Counted from the stretch's first letter, positions 10,979-23,421 are shown. The stretch: 64,000 bases of DNA from Saposhnikovia divaricata (GCA_036435485.1 CM071600.1:113080046-113144045), one strand, 5' to 3'. The notes: a model not told the origin generated them from the letters alone. Numbers and translations: made by a program.

Positions 10979-13900
10979 TGTAAGATCTAAGTAGCTTTAA
11001 AGTTTAGAGATCCCAAAACATGTCAATTGAATAGGCTTTTTTCTTGAGTGGGTTTAATAGGCTAATAGTTATAAATCTAGTTTGTCAAATAGTGCCCTCC
11101 ATCCCCGCACGTCCAACCACCCCATAAGACGGGCACATTAAATCTAAGAAGTAACAAAAGGAGATGAGTTCCAGTCAAAAATTAAAAACTAGTGATCTAA
11201 CAAAATTCAGCTTGTGAAAGATTGTGTATATGGTGAAATTCTAACTCATATAAACATTAGACAACACTAAAAAGATGATGTAAAAAAAATTAAAAAAAAA
11301 ACACATCGAACTGGGAAGAACAAGTTAAAAAAAAAATAAGAGAATGCGAAGAATTTTAAACCGACAGAAAGAAATCAACCTTGGCATCAGGAGCTGCCAT
11401 GGTGTCCTCACTTCCCCAGGGTACATTATGAAGCCAGACTGAAACAAAAGGACCTTCAACCTTTCTCCAATTCAAATTCTGCAGGTTAATATTTGACTGT
11501 CGATATCCATGCTGTTGGATATCAATTGTCTCCCCTTGATTTGTACCACGAGTACAAACGCCTCCACCTTCAACATTTTGGCCAGTTAGTTCATCCCCGA
11601 AAGCTTCAAAGCCAGGAGCAGGTACAAAATATATATTCCCGTTGTATGTCCGCAAATGTAATATCCGTTGAAGAGCCTGTACATACACTAGTATTGAGAA
11701 GACAAACTTAACTTCTTAAACAATCTACAAACCAAATTTCAGAACACAATTTCCAGACACCCTCGAACCTTTTTTATTGGCCATTCAGAATGCCTATAAA
11801 ATGAAGTTGCATAGCACTAGCCACTTCAAGATAATAATTTCACCATGCTAAAGAAACTAGCATGGTTAAAGATGCACATTTATCTTCAACAGACCACTTG
11901 ACCAACCAGCTATAGAGCAGTATTTTCCTTTCTTTTTTCTTGACAAAGACAGTATTTTTCCTATCACACTAGAAATTCATGCCAAAGAACACTGCCCACC
12001 CCAACGTCAATACAAAGGGTTACGCCCATTAAGATTGACAAGAAGTTGGCAATAATTACTTGAAAGGAAGGATTTGGTTCAGCATTTAATCAAGGACATG
12101 AGAACAACATATAGTATATGTCATATTCATTATTCAATACTAGTATACTTTATATACCTCTTCCTAGAAAGATAGTTGACTTGTTTCCAATTTATGAGTA
12201 TGGATAGAGTGCTGAAAACATACTTGTGAATATATTTATTTTATTATTACATATACAAAAATATTAAGAATATCAACCAATTATAAGACATGGTTGATGA
12301 GCATGTATGGTGCACATCTTTTAGTTAATCTTGTTTATTGAAAAAACCTAAAAGACTTGTTTGCCAATCACAGGTAAGACCTGACTGATAAAATACACTG
12401 ATATATTGATATGTGACCTCCAAGACATATTAACACTGAGGTTAGAATCTTGATGTGTATACAGAATATGAAAATGGGACCTCGAAATTTTATTGAATAA
12501 ATTGCAGATACATTCATACCGGTTCTCAACATTTCATAGTATTTCATTTTGATTCAATATATTTTCCATGGATGCCAGCCTCTAAAGAATGCTAGTGGTG
12601 GCAAAATAGGAACTGAAACTAATTATCTTATTACATTTTTTTAATAAACTTTAGATAGGAGGTAACCCCTAATATTATTAGCATATGACTGATTAATACC
12701 GCTTAATTTATTTTTACAATGAAAACATACGGAAAACTTATGGAAAACAAATTAAATTTTGAAAACAAATTAAATTTATATACGTTAAAGTTAATACCCC
12801 TTTCATTTCTAAGAGGGGAATGAAATGGCAGACTAATATTTAAGTTGATAAAGTACTTACATAGAATTCCATTCGTGCACTCCCCATCCATCTATATTTT
12901 TCTGACTCTATGTCAATATCAGCAACCAAACCTGAAGACAACATGTTATAGTCTGACAACTTACAATAAACAATATAACTGAGAGTTATTTTCAACAATT
13001 TTACAGAGGATGCGTCAACTCATCAGAAGTGAAGTCCACCAATAGAAAGTGGAAAGTGCAATTCTTTTAAAAATAGAGTAAAACAACACCAAAATCATAA
13101 TTCAATGGCATAACATATTTTATATTAAGTTTATACCCCAAGCAAGCATTAATACACTATAAAATCTGGTCTTCCCCTGCAAGATAGTTGCTACATCCAA
13201 TGAACGCTTATGTCCTGCCGATGACAGAACAAGAAAAGAAAATTTCCTTTTTCAGTGAAAATAAGGCGGAAATTATTAACAGAAAATGAATAAACCAATA
13301 AAAAACTATAAAGACCGTTAATAACCTCGAATGACGGCAAGAACCGCATAAAGAGCTGTACACGGATAACCAACAAAGTCCAGAAGAGATTTTGCCATAC
13401 CATTTCCGGTACCTGCATCCAAAAAATTGCATAATAGAATCATATAACAGCACTTTAATTAACAATCATCACCATGAATTTAAGTAACTACATGAACATC
13501 TTTTCAGGTAGAGAACAAATTTGATGTAAAGCTAGCTGCTACATAAATGGTTTCTTCTATACAAGATCCTTACAGATAAAGTATGTAATAGAGTAAATAA
13601 CCTAAAGATTCAATTTGGCATATGAAAAGTGAAAAGTTAATGTAAGAAAATCTTAATAATATAGGTAAAACATTGTGCCCAAAGGATTCAAGAGGACAAG
13701 AGATCACTAATGAGAAGTAAAATTCAAACACCACAAGTACGTAAATAAAGAAAGGGATATTAGAATAAAGCAAAACACTGGAATATCTGACTAGAAGTGA
13801 TACCACACACCTGCAGGTACTACTCCAAGAGGCATTTTTATCGCCGACTGCCAATCCTCCCTCTCCAGGAGTCCATTTACAACCTACTAAAAAGCACAAA

Positions 13901-16900
13901 CCAGACAGGAAAGAGATGAAGTTTATGACCATATTTTTACAGAAAACAAAAGATGAAAAGAAAAACATGATATTACAGAAGCAGAATGCTCCTACTTTAT
14001 TAACCAAAAGAGCTACGGCACCGTCAATTGACAAATTCATATCATGTAAATGTAACTATCCTAATGTTTATAGAGAACAGACAACTTGGTGTTATTATTT
14101 TTTATAACTTGGTAAACAATCTACTCTTCAGTTTATCCTACCTTAAATTTTTAATAAAAAAAATGCAAAATCAGCCCAGCATGGGGAACTTACAAGTCCG
14201 AAGGTCAGGCAACTGCATCTTCAATAGAAGTGACACAGAGCAAGGATAATACAAAACAAATATTTGTTTAAAATTTCATAATAGTTTAATGATAATTTTA
14301 TAATAGTCTACAATATGCCTTTTAGTATTAATTATTTCCAGTATTATACTATTACTACTACTAACAAAAGTATATAATATACCTTTTAGTATTTCTTGTA
14401 AGTCGTTAGATACTTGGACCATTGGAAGAACATTTCATTGAACCTTTACTGGATTTCTACCAACAATGTTCTCAGTTTAAATCTCTCTTCTACATTCCCT
14501 TGCTATTAAGCTTAAGTTCTAATTTCATAAAAGTTTTAATTGTTGCATGGTTTGTCTGTAACTAAAAACAAATTCTAGAAGTTAAGATGTCTTCTTTTGC
14601 CTACTTTATGGTCGTATGATATTAGTATGTTTTAATCTTCATTCTCATTCAAACTGTAATTAAAGGATAAAATTTAGCACTAAACGATATTTCCATTGCC
14701 CTTTGCTGGATTAATATACCGTGTGAAGTACCAACAGATGAGACACAATATCCATTAAAGGTACAATATACGTGCAGATTTTAATTAACTTTGATTAATA
14801 AAGAGCCTAGAGGTGCATAAATTTTGAAATAATAATTTTTGGAAAAGTCGATGTGTTTCAATGTTTACATTATAAACAATGATAGGAAAGTGTAAATACT
14901 TATGTTTATCTCAAGAGAACACATTCAAAGACATGTACATTGTACATCCTACACACACATGGGAGATGGTTTTAATAGAACAAGGGGTCACTAAACTGTA
15001 CAGTATTAAATTACCAATCAGTAACTCACAGAGTCACAGTTAATTGAGCCTATTAAATTACCATCAAGATGCATACACATGGGGGTGAAATTTCGAGACA
15101 TATACGTATATATTCAGAATGTATAGATAGAGACGTCAGAACGATGTCTTTGGGTCCCTGGCACTTCCTACTGGAATGTCGATCGTTGTCGTTCTCTCTC
15201 GGGTACTCTTTTTCTTATACATATTTGTACGGTTCAGGAACAGAGTCAAGAGCGATGGTTCCAGATCCTCAAGGCTATGCACACATATACACTTGGTCAG
15301 TGTAAATTTGGATTTTGGGTATTATTTATGTTTCACATTAAATTAATCACACAGGTAGAGGTTTATTTATCTGCCACATATACGTACATGAGGTACATAC
15401 AAGAGATAAAGAAAGTTTGGGATGGACTTGTGGTGGTCCTGGTGGATATTAATAAGTGGTACTAATGTCAATTTGTCCCTATCCTTGATGGAAATATTAA
15501 GCACTCAAGACTGTAAACGATTCGAAAAAATGGGTATTCGTGACGTGTAATCAAAAGGAGTGTTTACAAATTCGGTTCTCAAAATACGAAGTCAAAATGG
15601 GCATAATTGGGGCATGGAATGATCGAATGAAATCTACAAAACAAGGTCTCGATGAACAAATTGTTCAGTTTCATTCAATGTGTTCGTGGATATTCAATGG
15701 ATAAGTTTCGGGTATTGGGTTCGTATTAACGAGGGAAATGCATAAATGCTCAGATAGTAAACATTTGATATTTTCGATTCAATGGTTCATTTTACTTATT
15801 CATCATGACTCGAGTAAATTAAAATCCACACAAGTGAGTCCCATCTGAAAAAAATCATGGGCTCAGGTATTGTTTGGACCACTTTACAAGTTATGTGATC
15901 AAATTTATGTTTATTCGAATGGCTACTTGGTTGTTCTCATGTGCATGTATTTGCTATATCGTACTTTTTGCTTTTTACATGTCTGTTAGTAGAATTAAAA
16001 TATGTAGTTGTTTGTGTGTATATATATCTCTCACTATTTTGTCATGCACGGATCTTCACGGAAACAGCCTCCCTAAAGAGTAGGGGCATGGTGCGTACAT
16101 CTTACCATCCCCATACACTGCTCTAAGCAGGATATACGGGGTATGTTTTGTTTTGTTTGTCTGTTTGGTGTTTTTTATCTATTTAGTTAACCTAAAACAT
16201 CCATTTTGACTCATTTATTGTCCACGTAATCAGGTAAACTTTACTTGACAAGTTGAAAACACTCCCTGTAGACACAATTATCTACATGGATATGTTATTT
16301 GTTCGACTTGTGTTAGTTTCAGGCGATTAATATAAAGACAACAACTTTCATTGTTTTTAGCAGAAAAAAGTAAATAGAAATTGCAAAAAGTGTATGGCCT
16401 GATTAAATTGCAAAAAGTGTATGGCCTGATTAAATAAACAATTGAGGAGAAATGACAAACCTCAACCAATATTCCGTCCCCACTAACACAAACAATACCA
16501 TCATACATTGACAAATCCATTTTATTCGCGATCTCCTTAGCATGGAGCTGGTGTTTAGTTTCTGAGAAACATAGTTAAAAAAAACAACCATCATACTCAA
16601 CTACCAAATATGTGACGGCTGTAATAATAGATATGCGATTAAATACCAACCTTGCATTGTATATACAATATTAGCATCGTCGAGTAAGGGCTTCACATCA
16701 GCAAGAAAGATCTTTGAAGCAGATTTCCTTCCTCCAAATGGATTAACATATATGAGCAGTTTTTTTGGCCGTCCTGCAATAAAAAAAAGGGAAGAAAAAG
16801 GATAAAAAAAACAAATCACCAACATTTTAGAATAAATGCTTCAAAAAATAAATGTCGGTAGGTGTATGAGGCTCTCAATGATGTAACACAACTATGATCT

Positions 16901-19900
16901 AGTTTAATCGTATAGCAGCATAGGAGAACTCTCCCAGGGGACAAAAAAATGATAATTAGAATTGGATGACAAATTAAAGAAGTCATTTTCTTACTCATAG
17001 ATTGAAAATAGTCACGTAGTTATTAAAGCACAAAAGTAGCAGGAAGAGTAAAAGAATCCATCCTAAATTATAGCAGGAAACTATCAACCCTAATGTTTTT
17101 CACAGTCTAGATAAAATTCAGAGAACAAGAAAAGCATATACATGACCATAAAACAATAATTATTGGGCAAAATGAATTACCTCCTAGTGCATTTTAACGT
17201 CCAAGGATATTTCTACAAACATGAAACAACTACTTCGTAAACAAAACTTTAGATGTGTTTGTTTTCACCATTATGTAAATAGAGCTACCCCGTCAACTTC
17301 AGAGCTACAAATTAAAAAGTTAGACTGGCTATTAGGATGTTGGGCAACATGCTAAGGTGTTTAACGTAAGTTACCCTTGCACAAAACTTCCCTATGTCCA
17401 TTTAATATACCATTATGAGAAAAAAGGGAGGTGAATGTCTTTGTACAGTAGCATCAGATTGCCACCCATTTAGGTTTACCTTTGCACATTAGCATCATAT
17501 TTGCCACAGTAGCATCAGGTTTGCCACCTTAATATATAAAATAATGTCAAATTTGATTTCTGCCATTAAGGTTTACCTTCTCCGAAGGAACTTTCTTATT
17601 TCCTTTTATTGTGCTACTATATGGTCGTGCAAAGTCACTCCTCCAGTTCCTTTTTCATTAAAACCAATATATCCATACATGGATAGAAAGAAATGGGAAG
17701 TTATTTAGCAGTGATATTCCTGCCCCAGTGCGTTACATTGGTAGTCTCTACATTGCAGTTTCTGTATACCACACATGGATAGAAAGAAATGTTCGGCTTC
17801 ATGGAAGCAGTGGAAAGCCTACAGGGACTATTGTGGGCAACATAAAAAGGATTGTTAGAGAGAAAGTTTTTTCATGCTCGGTGTTCAAAAGATGGGCAGC
17901 AAATAGCCCTCATCTTATTTTTTTTTTTTTTTTTGCTAATTAGCCCTCATCTTATTACCCTCTTCTACTAGTTGTTTATGCTCTGGTTGTATGGTGATGT
18001 TTGCTTATACATGGCCACGGTTCGTGAACCGCCGGTTCCGGTTCGTGAACCGCCGGTTCCGGTTTGTAAAAATCTTGAACCGGAACCTAAACCTTAACAG
18101 GATATAAACCGCCGATTCCGGTTCAGACGGTTCAGGTTCAGGGTTTGACCCGGTTTTGACCCGGTTCAAGACCCGGTTCCGGTTCCGGTTTGAACCTTAT
18201 ATATACATTATACTTGATACGTTTTTTTTTTCGAAATACGATAAGTTTTTCTGAATTTGGATGGAATGAATTATAATTTAGAAGTATTGTAATGCTAAGT
18301 AATTTTTTAAAATTTGTAAGATGTAAACCGTTTTAAAAGTTCAAGGATATAATAGTTTCACTTTTATTAAGTGGTACTTTCACGTAAATTAATTTAATAT
18401 TAAATTCATTGGTACTTTTTTTTATTAAAACATTAGTAAATACTAGCTTAAAACCCGTGCGATGCACGGATTTTTTAAAATATTAAATGAATTTTTTTCA
18501 TTAATTTAAATTATTTTTTGAAATATTAATTTTGGAGGCTTAAATTTTTATATGAGATGATTTGATAATAGTTGTATAAATGTTATCCATGATATTTCTA
18601 AAAATGGAAAGATTTTAGTCAGAAAATATAGAAAGATGATAGGTTTTAGTTGAAAAAAATAATTGTTTAATTATTAGTAATTATAAAATAATTCTTTTAT
18701 TTTATAAAATATAATGTCCGTATAATGATTAGAATAAGAGAGGATTTAGTTAAAGAAAATTAAAAAAGTAACATGTTTTTGGTGAAAAGGGTTATTTATA
18801 TCTTCAATTAAAAGTAAATGTAAAAAAAGGCAATCGACTACTTACCATTAATTATATTATGTTATTATTTATTTTAGGAGTTTTAATATTATAGATATCA
18901 TATATATTTTCTTTATAATGAAGGGTAAATAAATAAATTCGCTTAGTAACAAAAAACAGATACCAAAACTCTTTTATTGTTTCGGCTTTTATATAATAGT
19001 ATAGATATTTGTGATTGTAAGATTAGTAGGTGTTTATAAAAGGTAATATCTTCAATTAAAAGTAATTGTGAAAAAAAGCAATCGACTACTTATCATTAAT
19101 CATATTATGTTATTATTTATTTTAGGAATTTTAATAGTATAGATATCATATATATTTTTCTTTATAATGAAGGGTAAATAAGTAAATTCACTTAGTACCA
19201 AAAAATAGGTACCAAAACTTTCAATGTTTCGGAATTTATATAATAGTATAGATATTACAATAAATTTTAAATGTTTTACAAGAATACAACAAACAATAAA
19301 ATTTATTACAATAATTTTTATAATCTATACTACATTAATACATAACCAGTCATTACTAACGGTTAACCACCGGTTCGAACCGCCGGTTCGAACCGCCGGT
19401 TCACCGGTTTTAATACACACAAACCTGAACCTGAACCTTTAAAATAAATAAACCGACGGTTTAGGGCCGGTTCCGGTTCGGGCCGGTTTTGACCGGTTTT
19501 GACCCGGTCCGGTCCGGTCCGATTTGCCGGTTCCGGTTCCGGTTTGGCCATGTATATGTTTGCTGATTAGTGTTGCTTGTTTTGATTGGGGTATGCCCCT
19601 CTAAATCCTGTAGCTGTTTCATCGAGCAATAAAATTTTTTATTTAACCAAAAAAAAAAAGTAAGTAAAATCACCTAGATAAAAAAAAACGTAAACTCTGA
19701 TAAAGGTTCTAGGACTTTACACAAAAACGTAAACTCTGATAAAGGTTCTAGGACTTTACACCCAGCGACACAACCCTTTAAAGAATTTAATTGAACAATG
19801 TTTCGGGACACAACTGCATAGATCATGCATAACTCAAATATGATTATGATATAAAGTTCCAATAACCACTCTCTTAGTGTAAGGTTTCTGTACATCTTAC

Positions 19901-20834
19901 CGGCCTTTCCCTGCACCCTTCTCTACCGACGAGATACACCGAGTATTTCTGGTTTGGTTTATTATAAGTTCCAATACACACATGGTGATTGTTTCAAATT
20001 CGAAAGCCTTCACCATTCTCAAACTTGCAGTTAAAAACCTACCAGTAAGTTCACTAAACAGAAGTATCAATGATTAACATCAAAAAGAAAAGTTCTAGGG
20101 AAATCACTAAAAGAAGCACATTACACAAGAAACCATTAACAAGGTCTATACTATACATTCCCCCACCAAAGTACACCATGCATCTCATTCAAACTGCCAA
20201 CCGAACAAAATTCTGTTCAGTTTCTGCATCAAACACATCCACATTCACCAATAAAGTGATTAAATTTCATATGCTATATCAAATTTAGTAAAATAACACT
20301 CCTCAGACTCCGTGCCCTGACGAAACTACACGAAACCAGTAAAGTTGAAAATTCCGTAAATAACTCAATCACCCTAACCCCTTCTTTATAGTAAGGGTCA
20401 CATATTTTGTCATAAACTCAAAACAGAACAAGTACATATCATCAACATACACATAATCATTCACAACAATTCAACACACATATTTAAACAAAAAAAAAGT
20501 TACCTAAAGAATCAATATATTGACCAAGCTTTTGAGACCAAAGTTGCAAAGACCCTTCCGACAACGTCTCAAACACAAACGTCTTCCTAGTGGGACCCTT
20601 ATTACCACCTCCAACACAACACACCCCCTCAGATGTCTCAACAACAGTTTTAACAAACAGTTTAGAACCCACGTTGGAGAAACCCAGGACTTCTTTCTCA
20701 ACAGTCAAACAACGGTGGCGCTGACCGTCGTGCCACTGTAATTTCCCGGCCAATGTTAACGTTAACGTCGTATCTAAACCATTAATTTTGACTAGTTCAG
20801 ACATGATTTCTCTGACTTCAGTTTGTTGATCCAT
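7718..20834 (-). CDS. SPHK: Sphingosine (long-chain base) kinase, 10 exons
   Basis: Phosphorylates sphingoid long-chain bases with ATP to give LCB 1-phosphates; in plants these act in ABA, stomatal and stress signalling (family knowledge). Exons on the minus strand: 20504-20834, 16651-16773, 16461-16561, 13811-13883, 13326-13412, 13137-13214, 12861-12931, 11380-11676, 10291-10413, 7718-7909. All introns are GT-AG, phases agree, and the sum is 1476 nt or 491 residues, close to the Arabidopsis SPHK length. DAG-kinase-type catalytic motifs are visible: VNPFGG (about residues 120-125), SGDG (178-181, followed by ILVE) and PAGTGNG (208-214). Further downstream come GLVADIDIESEKYRWMG, a PFVSVWLHNVPWGSE block and a C-terminal GIIDSDGEVLARG block. 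The start at 20834 has a strong context (ACACCATGG) and matches where homologues begin, although the frame is open upstream. Introns 1, 8 and 9 are swollen with transposons, but no exon is damaged. Confidence 0.93.
8260..8530. repeat. Dispersed repeat, copy 2 (kinase intron 9)
   Basis: Partner of 3968-4245 with the same order of conserved blocks. It differs by small insertions and deletions, for example an added 'atcgctcgactcaatttg' stretch. Family unknown. Confidence 0.6.
9282..9569 (+). mobile_element. TRIM (miniature LTR retrotransposon) in kinase intron 9
   Basis: Two short terminal repeats of about 75-78 bp (9282-9359 and 9495-9569) share the 'cttta/ggttttagagygaytg..tac.taaca' stretch and both start TGT and end CA. 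Directly after the left one is a tRNA-iMet-type primer-binding site (tagTATCAGAGCTCC, from 9360). Directly before the right one is a polypurine tract (gattgagggggag). The interior is only about 135 bp and codes for nothing. I could not see a target duplication. Confidence 0.6.
9652..9702. repeat. (TA)n microsatellite
   Basis: Uninterrupted TA dinucleotide tract at the left flank of the MITE at 9718-10195. Confidence 0.95.
9718..10195. mobile_element. TA-targeting MITE, copy 1 (kinase intron 9)
   Basis: The left end reads gagttgcactccatgaagaa; the right end, inverted, reads taggccattgctccataaag. The subterminal zones (cttatataaagaacaataaa and its inverse) are complementary, so the element can fold back. 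The same family occurs in opposite orientation at 40363-40768. Both copies sit inside (TA)n tracts, as rice Micron elements do. The core of this copy carries an ACGT array absent from copy 2. Confidence 0.7.
9801..10026. promoter_or_regulatory. Array of nine ACGT (G-box-like) cores
   Basis: Nine ACGT cores lie in about 225 bp: three CCACGTGG palindromes, three CCACGTCA and three TGACGTGG. Units are variations on tgccacgtggcatgc / tgctgacgtggca, arranged as a large imperfect inverted repeat around a C-tract (about 9877-9888). G-box and TGACG motifs are known binding cores of plant bZIP and bHLH factors. Whether anything binds here is not shown by the sequence. Confidence 0.5.
10194..10262. repeat. 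(TA)n microsatellite
   Basis: TA tract on the right flank of the MITE at 9718-10195, just before kinase exon 9. Confidence 0.95.
10599..10901. mobile_element. Second MITE family inside TA repeats (kinase intron 8)
   Basis: Inverted termini gggtaaagggtatctaaag and, from the right end, gggtaaaaagaatctaaag extend as an imperfect inverted repeat into taacttta.. segments. The element is flanked on the left by tatatata (after a GT tract) and on the right by catatatatata. It is 303 bp long and has no coding capacity. The superfamily is uncertain. Confidence 0.65.
10927..10972. repeat. (GA)n microsatellite
   Basis: Pure AG dinucleotide run in kinase intron 8, close to the MITE at 10599-10901. Confidence 0.95.
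16379..16432. repeat. 27-bp tandem duplication in kinase intron 3
   Basis: Two identical 27-bp units (16379-16405 and 16406-16432), starting about 30 bp beyond the donor site of exon 3. Confidence 0.9.
18006..19556. mobile_element. hAT-like non-autonomous element (GGTTCCGG family)
   Basis: A perfect 8-bp duplication tgtttgct (17998-18005, 19557-19564) flanks perfect 12-bp inverted termini TATACATGGCCA. Subterminal GGTTCCGGTT/AACCGCCGG arrays occupy 18018-18195 and 19365-19545. The AT-rich core contains a Helitron-like insertion. There is no transposase. The element sits in the LINE tail within intron 1 of the kinase gene. Confidence 0.9.
18443..19252 (-). mobile_element. Non-autonomous Helitron nested in hAT, 5' end duplicated
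   Basis: Read on the minus strand, the 3' end is a hairpin (atccgtgcatcgcacgggt) followed about 6 nt later by CTAG and a T (18443-18446, flank 18442). The 5' end is A|TCTATACTATTATATAA. That 5' terminus occurs twice, at 19252 and at 19005, because about 210 bp (18795-19005 and 19043-19252) are present as a diverged direct repeat. Insertion between A and T and the lack of target duplication fit the Helitron rule. Confidence 0.65.
19684..19761. repeat. 39-bp tandem duplication
   Basis: Two near-identical adjacent 39-bp units containing 'ctctgataaaggttctagga', directly after the LINE poly(A) in kinase intron 1. Confidence 0.85.
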
Positions 20835-21229
20835 GGTGTATTTTGATTTGGGTGGGGAAATGCAATGGTGTTCAATTGAGTTTATGTTTGGTTTTTCTAG
20901 TTTTGCGTGATTCTTGTTTGACTTTGCGTATAAAGGTTGCTTTGTTGTTTGTTGGATATTGTGTTGGGTATGTATCCAGAAACTGAATTGACAATGTGGA
21001 GACAAAATATACAGCGGAAATGGGATACTCTATACCAACTTTTTCTTGTTGGAATTTTGGATTTTTAAGCATGATTTTGTGGAAACAACATAATGCTTTG
21101 ATACTTGCTTTATATTGTGATTCCGATTTTAGAAATGCTAAAAAAAAAAAAGCAACTTTTTTGGGGGAAAGAAGGAAGACAATTTGATATTTTTTATAGT
21201 GATATTGTTACAGTGTTTTTATTTTCTTA
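20835..21229. other. 5' flank of the kinase gene
   Basis: Region upstream of the kinase ATG. No intact second gene is visible. A weak TATA-like tttatacg (minus strand, about 20930) lies about 100 bp before the start codon. I could not fix the transcription start. Confidence 0.3.
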
Positions 21230-21559
21230 CAAGGGATGGTATTTAATATCAATTTTTAATGATTTATAAGAAATTTAAAAGTTATGTGTTATTCAATTCT
21301 TATTTTTAAGGAATATTTTAAAGTATGGTGTTATTCAATTAATACTTTTAACAATTTTTAAAAAATCATTAAAAGTATGATGTTATTCAATTTAAACTTT
21401 TAATGACTCTTTAAAAATAGACGGTTATTCAAAAAGTCATGGATTTGAAGTATAATTATATTTAATGACTTTTAATGACTTTTTACTCAAATTATAACTA
21501 GAAGTCTTATTTGAAAAGTTTTGTGGTTTGGGACAAGATTTCAAATGGCTTTTATATTA

Positions 21560-21795
21560 CTCCCCCGTCCCTTTTTAGTTAACATATTTGCAAAAAACAC
21601 ATATATTAAGAAAAATTTAAGTATGTAATTTGTTTACATGTTTGCCCTTAATCTTAACATTAAATGATGAGTTATAAGTGTGTTTATAAAATATAAAGTT
21701 AAACATTGGTATTAGAAATAAAGGGGTATATATGGAAAAATTGGTAAAAATGTGTATTGGAGTAAGGAATCTGACAATTATTTAGGGACAAATTG
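21560..21795. mobile_element. Stowaway-like MITE
   Basis: Starts with ctcccccgtccctttttag after a TA dinucleotide and ends with a degenerate inverse (...aattatttagggacaaa). Short, AT-rich and non-coding, as expected of Tc1/mariner-derived Stowaway MITEs. Confidence 0.5.
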
Positions 21796-21944
21796 TTTAA
21801 TAATTTAATAATTATTTTATAATATTCTTGTAAATGAAAAATTTTATAAGTGATATTATTAATAGACCTTCTTATTATAAAATTTTTAACAAACTTATAA
21901 TTTATGACTTTTTTCTTACTTATTTATTAAAGTTACGGTTATAA

Positions 21945-22150
21945 ACGAATAGAGTCGAGTTTTGTTTAAGCCGAGCCAAGCCGAGTTTAATTTTTTTTAA
22001 AACGAACCGAGTCAAACCGATTTTGCTAACCGAATGAAAAATGATGTTCAAGATCGGCTCGCTAATAAACGAGTCAAACACGAGTTTGGTCATGAATAAT
22101 TCGAGTCGAGCCGAACTCGAACTAAATTGAATTATTCATTAATCGTTCGT
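21945..22150. repeat. GAGCCGAG-type repeat, possible hAT subterminal remnant
   Basis: Dispersed gagccgag / cgagtcgag / aaccgag motifs resemble the subterminal arrays of the hAT elements in this window. I see no inverted termini or 8-bp duplication around it. Confidence 0.3.
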
Positions 22151-22552
22151 ATATTTTATATTCAATCAATTTCGATCTTTAAAATGACTCATGCGATTCA
22201 TATTCTCGCAATCAAATCACATTTTAAGATTTATACGATTTCATCGATCAATGATGTACATCTAGGGATGACAATATAGAGAGTTTGAGTCTGTTCATTT
22301 ACAGTTCTAATATAAGTTTATGTTAAATTCATTATATGTAAGTTACATTCATATTAGTATAAGTTATCGATCAAAAGTCATTATATGTAAGTAAAATTCC
22401 TCAAAAGTCTAGATAAAAAAGTCTATAAATGTTATGATGAAATACACAAATTCTATAAAAGTCATTAAAAATTTATCAAATCACTAAAAATCATTGACTT
22501 TTAAAATGTCAATAAAAGTCATTTGAAGTTCTGATACAATACCACCTTAATG

Positions 22553-23416
22553 TATTTTTATATTCTTCCTTCTTAGTTAAAATATTTCTTCGACTTTTGG
22601 AATTTTGTTTTGAAATAAGATATTTGGGATTATGATGGTGGATTTTCCCTTTTTTAAGATAATTTTTATCTTTATAAAATATCTTTATTAATAAATAACT
22701 TTTTAGTATAAATATCGTGTAAAAAGTAAAAGTAATGGATTCTTATAAACTTTATAATTAAGAAAAAGCAACCATAAAATCATATATCAATAAATTATCA
22801 TAGCTAATTTATAATTTAGATATATTTTAAAAATTATAAAATAAAGGTGCCATATATTTAAATATGGATTATTCAAAATTTGTTATTTAATTATTTATCA
22901 AAATATATAAATTTTTGTACTGATCCAGTTGGGAGTATAAGATATCATTATTTAGCCTCAAAAAAAAAAATAAGAAATTTAAATGAATAATAATTTAAGT
23001 AGTTTCCATATTATTTATTTCACTTAATTTTTATATCATTATCATATCAGTACATCTCGAAAATTACCATAACTTTCATGTAATTCAACTTATTTTTTGC
23101 TTATAATCTATTTGATCAAATTTTTAAGATTTTGTCGTTTTAGACAAACTTTGATCGATTCTTCTATTTAACTAACCCACGAGAATTTGACAAAAAAAAA
23201 AAAAAAAAACTAACCCACGAGAAGGATTTACTTAAATTTGAAACAAATTTCTACATCATTACAATATTAAATAGTGCTATCTATTCTAAAATCATTAAAA
23301 TTTAAAATCATCGAATATGATTCCACCGTTCCATATTATATATCCTTTCAAATTGATCAATTTTTGATTAAACGTTAAAAATTATTTAGTTATTATTTTT
23401 TAAAATTAAAAATTAT
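22553..23416. other. AT-rich spacer, no gene seen
   Basis: No coding frame. Ends such as 'tattcttccttcttagtt' (about 22560) and 'ccagttgggagtata' (about 22925) may mark a decayed Stowaway-type MITE, but the match is weak. Confidence 0.3.
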
Positions 23417-23421
23417 ATTTT

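Larger units (their letters stand above)
17590..19659 (+). mobile_element. LINE 3' fragment in kinase intron 1, split by a hAT element
   Basis: A frame at 17728-17930 encodes the C-terminal end of a non-LTR RT zinc-binding region (..YHTWIERNVRLHG..). It is followed by a 3' UTR that resumes after the hAT insertion at 19565 and ends in 'aataaaattttttattta' plus a poly(A) run (19649-19659). The element is heavily 5'-truncated; its left edge is approximate. It is sense to the window and therefore antisense to the kinase gene. Confidence 0.6.
21230..22552. mobile_element. Fold-back/MITE-like element with AAAAGTCATTAAAAGT units
   Basis: The left part (21230-21540) and the right part (22380-22552, inverted) both consist of many variations of 'aaaagtcattaaaagt' and end in similar 'ggatggtatttaatatca' and 'ggtggtattgtatcag' sequences, so this looks like one long terminal-inverted-repeat element. 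Other elements sit in the interior. Target duplication not identified; superfamily unknown. Confidence 0.4.

Noticed and set aside
13371..13371. Alternative splice donor inside kinase exon 5 (after ..LLDFVG)
   Set aside because: The frame continues through ..YPCTALYAVLAVIRG, which matches the family; the real donor is at 13325.
13570..14040. 156-codon hydrophobic minus-strand frame
   Set aside because: It overlaps exon 4 of the kinase in a different frame and is otherwise intronic; no homology recognised.
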